Below are positions 59,826 to 64,000 of a stretch of 64,000 bases of DNA, one piece after another (position 1 is the stretch's first letter; every line of letters starts with the position of its first letter). The position numbers and the translations under genes were made by a program. A model generated the notes under the pieces. The model worked only from the letters and a program-made list of their open reading frames with translations. It was not told where the DNA came from and ran no database searches. Source of the DNA: Solen grandis (taxonomy: Eukaryota; Mollusca; Bivalvia; Adapedonta; Solenidae); NCBI GenBank assembly GCA_021229015.1, contig CM037787.1, positions 35,787,874-35,851,873 on the forward strand. The letters are read 5' to 3'.

Positions 59826-61130
59826 GATAATTTTACCCTCTTTATGACAGACATCTTCATTATTGTGAATACATTATCACTGTATTGAGATGTTCAGTAC
59901 AATATTCTTCCTTACTGTTTGAGTGAGTAATACACCAGTATGAAAAATAATAACATGTAGCTTCTTAGTAATGCAGATGATAGGCTTGAATGCTTAATTA
60001 TATATTATATACCAGTTATGTGTTTTTCTGTTTATTTAAAAATCTTATGATAATCTTAGAGAAAAAGAATCTATGGTTTTTTTAGTAGACTAACAGTACT
60101 GTGCAATACTTAAGAAATAAGGTTTCATTTTGAATGCTAAATTTCAGAACAAAAAGTACAGTGTCAAGTTCAGATGTGTAGTAATCTAATCAATTTTGGC
60201 CTTTGTGAGTTATTACAAAGAATTTGAAAGCAGCTTCCAGCATTATTCTGTAATATAGCATTAAAAACCAAGCTCTATTTTAATTCCAACATGTTAACTT
60301 GACTGAGAAGTTTTAAAGGTGATTCAAATGTGTCAGGTTATTTTATTATGCTGTCATGTGAAGTCATAAAATATACATCATCTTTGAACTATACATATAT
60401 TTATCATATGCCAACATGCACATATAGATATTTCAGGGTTTGTATAATCATCAAGTTTTTTTCTTATATTAAGTACCTTACATATAACTATATTACTCTG
60501 CATGTTGCCATGCCTTGAATAAAATAACTTATTAGGCTTAATATGATGTCATCATATTTCACAGTTTATTTTAAATTTTTTGTTACTTACATTTATTTCT
60601 TGCAGGGGTTTTCATCCCTATATATTTTTATGGATTTTTAAATGTAACTACCTTTGATTGAAAATTTGTATTACTTACTGTTATGTTGATAATGTATGTG
60701 AAATACACACATTGAATCTTTATTTTCAGCTATTGTCTTGGAACTTTTTTCTTGGTGTAAGATTACAAAAAAGTCTGTGTTGTTCACAGTCCGGTCCCCT
60801 ACAGTCATTCATAATTTTGTTTTGTTGTAGAAATTAGTAATGCATAAAAATTAGTTTACTGAGTTCAGGACATATGATAAAAATACTCTGACATGAGAGA
60901 CTAGCTTAATAACATTTTCATGAACTCATTTAGTGTCAGAATCTATCCATATATCAGAAAATAATGCACAACATATTCTTTCTGTGTTGATGTAGCATAT
61001 TTTATTGATCGCGTTAGAGAATGTTGATTAAGTTTGAAGAATATGTAGGGAGTGTCTGTTAAAGCAGTCACATTAATAAGGATGAATTCTATATTTGCTT
61101 ATCACTGACTCCATGTTTTGTTTGCTGCAG
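59826..61130 (+). other. CLCN7 intron 9, repeat-poor part
   Basis: No named repeat and no extra exon recognised between MITE C7 and exon 10. Confidence 0.5.
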
Positions 61131-61191
61131 GTGGTCTCCTGGGTGCATTGTTCAACCATATTAACTACAAGTTGACATTGTTCAGGAACAG
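61131..61191 (+). CDS. CLCN7: CLCN7 exon 10 of window
   Basis: 61 nt giving GGLLGALFNHINYKLTLFRN, matching GGVLGAVFNALNYWLTMFR. Acceptor tttgctgcag, donor cag|gtaagt, phase 1 to 2. Confidence 0.95.
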
Positions 61192-61748
61192 GTAAGTTAT
61201 ATAGCAGCTATATACGAGGACTTCTATGAGCAAGGTGCCTCATTATTTAACATAGTGAAGTGGGACCATATAGGAATCATACTCGTCAAATCCCGTCCTG
61301 TCCTGTCCTGTCCCATTTTGCATTCATATTACATGAAGTTACCAAGGTAACTGTTGATAATGTCTTAACATTTGGAATAATGATATATCAGGATATGGTC
61401 AGTTAGTCAACAAGTGAAGATAAAAAGCAGCGTCAAGGATTTTGCAAGAATTATGCCCCGCTTCAGTGTCAAAGCAGTAAGCAGGGGTATTAATCACCTC
61501 CAGTGATAATTGTATTTAGCCATGCTATACCCAGCTCAGTCAAGGCACTATTATATAAATTACACATTCAGAATTATGCTTTAATATCAATAAATATATA
61601 TTTTTCTCTCAAAAGCATAAATTGATATATTAATGTGGTTGTTATTATGAGATGTTCTTAAATTTGCTCAACACAAAACATTTTAAACTCAAAATGTTGA
61701 ATTACCAAGTTGTTGTTTTTTTGTATGCCTTGATTGATTGTGTGGCAG

Positions 61749-61887
61749 GTATGTGCATGGCAAAATATCCCGTGTGGTGGAGACGATGATCGTAGCCCTC
61801 ATATCTGGCACTGTCTCCTTCATCATCATCTTCTTCTACAATGACTGCCAGCCCATGAGGGCTGAACCTGACACCTACCCAGTACAG
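61749..61887 (+). CDS. CLCN7: CLCN7 exon 11 of window
   Basis: 139 nt, YVHGKISRVVETMIVALI... to MRAEPDTYPVQ. It matches the human RYIHRP...VIEAVLVAAVTATVAF...DCQPL region, including the lumenal DCQP motif. Acceptor tgtggcag, donor cag|gtattg, phase 2 to 0. Confidence 0.95.
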
Positions 61888-62015
61888 GTATTGGACCTTG
61901 CCATTGTGTAGTGAAAACTTAAGCCCCCACCTTAACATACTATTTTGGAACTATTTTCCCTTCATGACAATATTGAAAACTCTCAAACATTATCACAGAC
62001 ATTTCCAAATGTTTT

Positions 62016-63308
62016 TTAGCTCACCTGAGCACAAAGTGCTCAAGGTGAGCTTTTGTGATCGCCCTTCGTCCGGCGTCGTGCGTCGTCAACAATTTGCTTT
62101 AAACGACATCTCCTCTGAAACCGCTGGACAGAATATAATGAAACTTGGCAGGAATGTTCCTTGGGTGAGGTTCTACAAAAGTTGCTAAAATAAAGTTGAT
62201 CCATGAAGAACTCTGTTTGCCATGGCTACAAAAATAAAAATAATTTGAAAACTTTAAAAATCATCTCCTTCAAAACTACTGGCCAGATTTCAAAATAACT
62301 TGGTACAGATGTTCCTTGGGTCAACCTCTACCAAAGTTGCTAAAATTATTCCGATCCGTTTAAAAAACATGGCCGCCAGGGGCGGGGCTTATTTGCCTTA
62401 TATGTATATAGAGAAACCTTTAAACAACATCTCCTCTGAAACCACTGGACAGAATTTGATTAAACTTGGCAGGGATGATCCTTGGGTCAACCTTCACAAA
62501 AGTTGCTAAAAAAACTTGATCCATGCAGAACTCTGGTTGCCATGGCAACAAAAAGAAAAATAATTTGAAAACTTTAAAAATCATCTTTTTCAAAACTACT
62601 AGCCAGATTTTAAAATAAATTGGTACAGATGTTCCTTGGGTCAACCTCTACCAAAGTTGCTAAAATTATTCCGATCCGTTTAAAAACATGGCCGCCAGGG
62701 GTGGGGCTTATTTGCCTTATATGTATATAGAGAAACCTTTAAACAACATCTCCTCTGAAACCACTGGACAGAATTTGATTAAACTTGGCAGGGATGATCC
62801 TTGGTTCAACCTTCACAAAAGTTGCTAAAATAAACTTGATCCATGCAGAACTCTGGTTGGCATGGCAACAAAAAGAAAAATAATTTGAAAACTTTAAAAA
62901 TCATCTTCTTCAAAACTACTAGCCAGATTTTAAAAAAATTGGTACAGATGTTCCTTTGGTCAACCTCTACCAAAGTTGCTAAAAAAATTTCCGATCCGTA
63001 AAAAACATGGCCGCCAGGGGCAGGCTTATTTGCCTTATATGTATATAAGGAAAACTTTAATCAACATTTCCTCTGAAACCACTGGACAGAATTTGATTAA
63101 ACTTGGCAGGAATGATCCTTGGGTCAACATTCACAAAAGTTCTAAAATAAACTTGATCCATATAGAACTCTGGTTGCCATGGCAACAAAAAGAAAACATT
63201 TCTTCAAAACTACTGGCCAGATTTTAAAATAAATTGGTACAGATGTTCCTTGGAGTCAACCTATTTATCTCAGGTGAGAGATTTAGGGCCATCATGGGCC
63301 TCTTGTTT
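62016..63308 (+). mobile_element. Hairpin-ended element B8
   Basis: Starts TTAGCTCACCTGAGCACAAA / GTGCTCAAGGTGAGC; tcgtccggcgtcgtgcgtcg tract; four ~310-bp units of the same kind as in B3 but in opposite orientation (ctcctctgaaaccactggac...cttggcagggatgatccttg...gttgccatggcaac...catggccgccaggggcgggg). Ends GGGCCATCATGGGCCTCTTG. In CLCN7 intron 11. Confidence 0.75.
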
Positions 63309-63364
63309 AGTGTATACCAGGTAAGCCATTGATCGCATGGTATCCCAGTGTTACACTTGATCAG

Positions 63365-63618
63365 GGGGGCTGCCGTGGCCGAGCGGTTACAGTCGTGGAC
63401 TACAAATCTCTCAGCCCCTCACCGCTGTGGGTTCAAATCCCGTTAGGGACTTCGGATTTTTCATGTGAGGAAGCCTTCCAGCTGGCTTGTGGTAAGTCAG
63501 TGGTTCTACCCGGGTACCTCTGTGTACTCGGGGTCTTCCTCCACCTGTAATTAGCTGGACGTCGCTATATGATTGAAATACTATCGCAGCGACGGTAAAC
63601 CCCATTACAACAACAACA
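63365..63618 (+). mobile_element. tRNA-derived SINE (family I), complete, with 12-bp target duplication
   Basis: tRNA-like head with A box (TGGCCGAGCGG) and B box (GGGTTCAAATCCC), then a conserved body (cttcctccacctgtaattag ctggacgtcgctatatgatt...atcgcagcgacggtaaaccc) and an acaac-repeat tail. Flanked by ACACTTGATCAG at 63353-63364 and 63619-63630, an exact 12-bp duplication. Confidence 0.88.
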
Positions 63619-63659
63619 ACACTTGATCAGACTTAAAACATTTTTTTTTAAGATTTTTC

Positions 63660-63800
63660 GAATGGTTAAAGCTAGTACAGGCTGTGTAGAATCTGAGCTA
63701 CAATATTGTATGAGTAAAGAAAGAAGGCCCTAATCAGACAACTCCTGGAAGGAGATGTTTGATCTGGGTCTGCTATGTTTACCAGTGGGACAGATTGTGT
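63660..63800. repeat. D-family fragment
   Basis: aatctgagctacaatattgt, caactcctggaaggag and gatctgggtctgctatgttt match D interior words; ends not recognised. Confidence 0.45.
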
Positions 63801-63969
63801 TTGTATTTGGAAAAGAGTTAAGGGTACTAATGAGTAGACATTCTGATCAACCTGTTAGTTACTCCTTTCCTTTATAGGTTCACATTTTGGACAGGCTGAT
63901 CCCATGTAAAAGAGGGTAAATATTTCAATAGAATCATTCTATGAAGCGTATAATCTCTGTTGACTGCAG

Positions 63970-64000
63970 GTGTTTTGTCCGGATGGCCAGTACAGTTCCA
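63970..64000 (+). CDS. CLCN7: CLCN7 exon 12 of window (cut by window end)
   Basis: First 31 nt of an exon, VFCPDGQYSS, matching LFCADGEYNS of human ClC-7. Acceptor ttgactgcag. The gene continues beyond the window. Confidence 0.92.
   Translation, partial: MFCPDGQYSS

Larger units (their letters stand above)
31728..64000 (+). other. CLCN7: CLCN7-type Cl-/H+ exchanger gene (12 exons, 3' incomplete)
   Basis: Gene-level entry. Twelve exons at 31728, 33534, 37504, 43866, 46550, 48616, 56777, 58012, 58779, 61131, 61749 and 63970 join in frame (1213 nt, about 404 codons). ClC-7 is a lysosomal 2Cl-/1H+ antiporter that works with the beta-subunit OSTM1 in vertebrates. Signature motifs are present in order: [39 protein letters not shown] and the lumenal CQP...FCPDG segment. 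ClC-7 rather than ClC-6 is chosen because of [16 protein letters not shown] and DLSSPGL. The remaining membrane helices and the two CBS domains lie beyond the window. No exon for the extreme N terminus was recognised. Introns are large and repeat-filled (the biggest is 8.1 kb, 48700-56776). Confidence 0.95.

Noticed and set aside
63368..63440. tRNA-like sequence with good A and B boxes
   Set aside because: It is the head of a SINE with body, acaac tail and target duplication, not a functional tRNA gene.

Overview
This is a eukaryotic window, most likely from a bivalve mollusc. It is AT-rich, has long introns with canonical GT/AG borders, carries two 100-N assembly gaps, and is crowded with repeats that look molluscan: hairpin-ended elements, TTAA-flanked MITEs and tRNA-derived SINEs. 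A temptin-type exon (temptin is a secreted molluscan protein family) supports the same view. No prokaryotic gene organisation is present.

Two spliced host genes can be read, divergently oriented. (1) Plus strand, 31728 to the window end: twelve exons of a ClC-7 type Cl-/H+ exchanger (CLCN7). Eleven are complete and the twelfth runs off the edge. They give about 404 codons, from the cytosolic N-terminal region through roughly 60% of the protein, with gating and proton glutamates intact. (2) Minus strand, 29171 down to 14157: five exons of a secreted-type protein that joins a temptin Cys-rich domain to a PHM/DBH-like copper type II monooxygenase domain. All three CuH ligand histidines expected in the N-terminal monooxygenase lobe are replaced, so it looks like a pseudoenzyme or a repurposed extracellular domain. 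Its first exon(s) and its C-terminal lobe were not found.

Layout. 1-3100: unassigned AT-rich DNA. 3130-9530: a decayed non-LTR retrotransposon split by a second, CR1-type one. 10680-12210: a hairpin-ended element with internal tandem repeats. 14157-29171: the temptin/monooxygenase gene, whose 11.3-kb intron holds two tandem copies of a large repeat (17818-25164) and a related block with many TGACGTCA octamers (25165-27850). 29250-31720: LINE 3' debris, a gap and a SINE. 31728-64000: CLCN7, whose introns hold seven copies of a TTAA-flanked 240-bp MITE with a long internal hairpin, a second TTAA MITE family, several hairpin-ended CTCTTGTT elements, tRNA-derived SINEs (two with clear 12-bp target duplications), a 30-bp minisatellite and a pyrimidine-rich tract.

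The most interesting signals are: the predicted loss of copper ligands in the temptin-monooxygenase fusion; an exact empty-site/filled-site pair showing that the hairpin-ended family inserts without an obvious target duplication; a shared terminal signature (hairpin plus CTCTTGTT) linking several otherwise unrelated repeat families; and the inverted MITE copies flanking CLCN7 exons.
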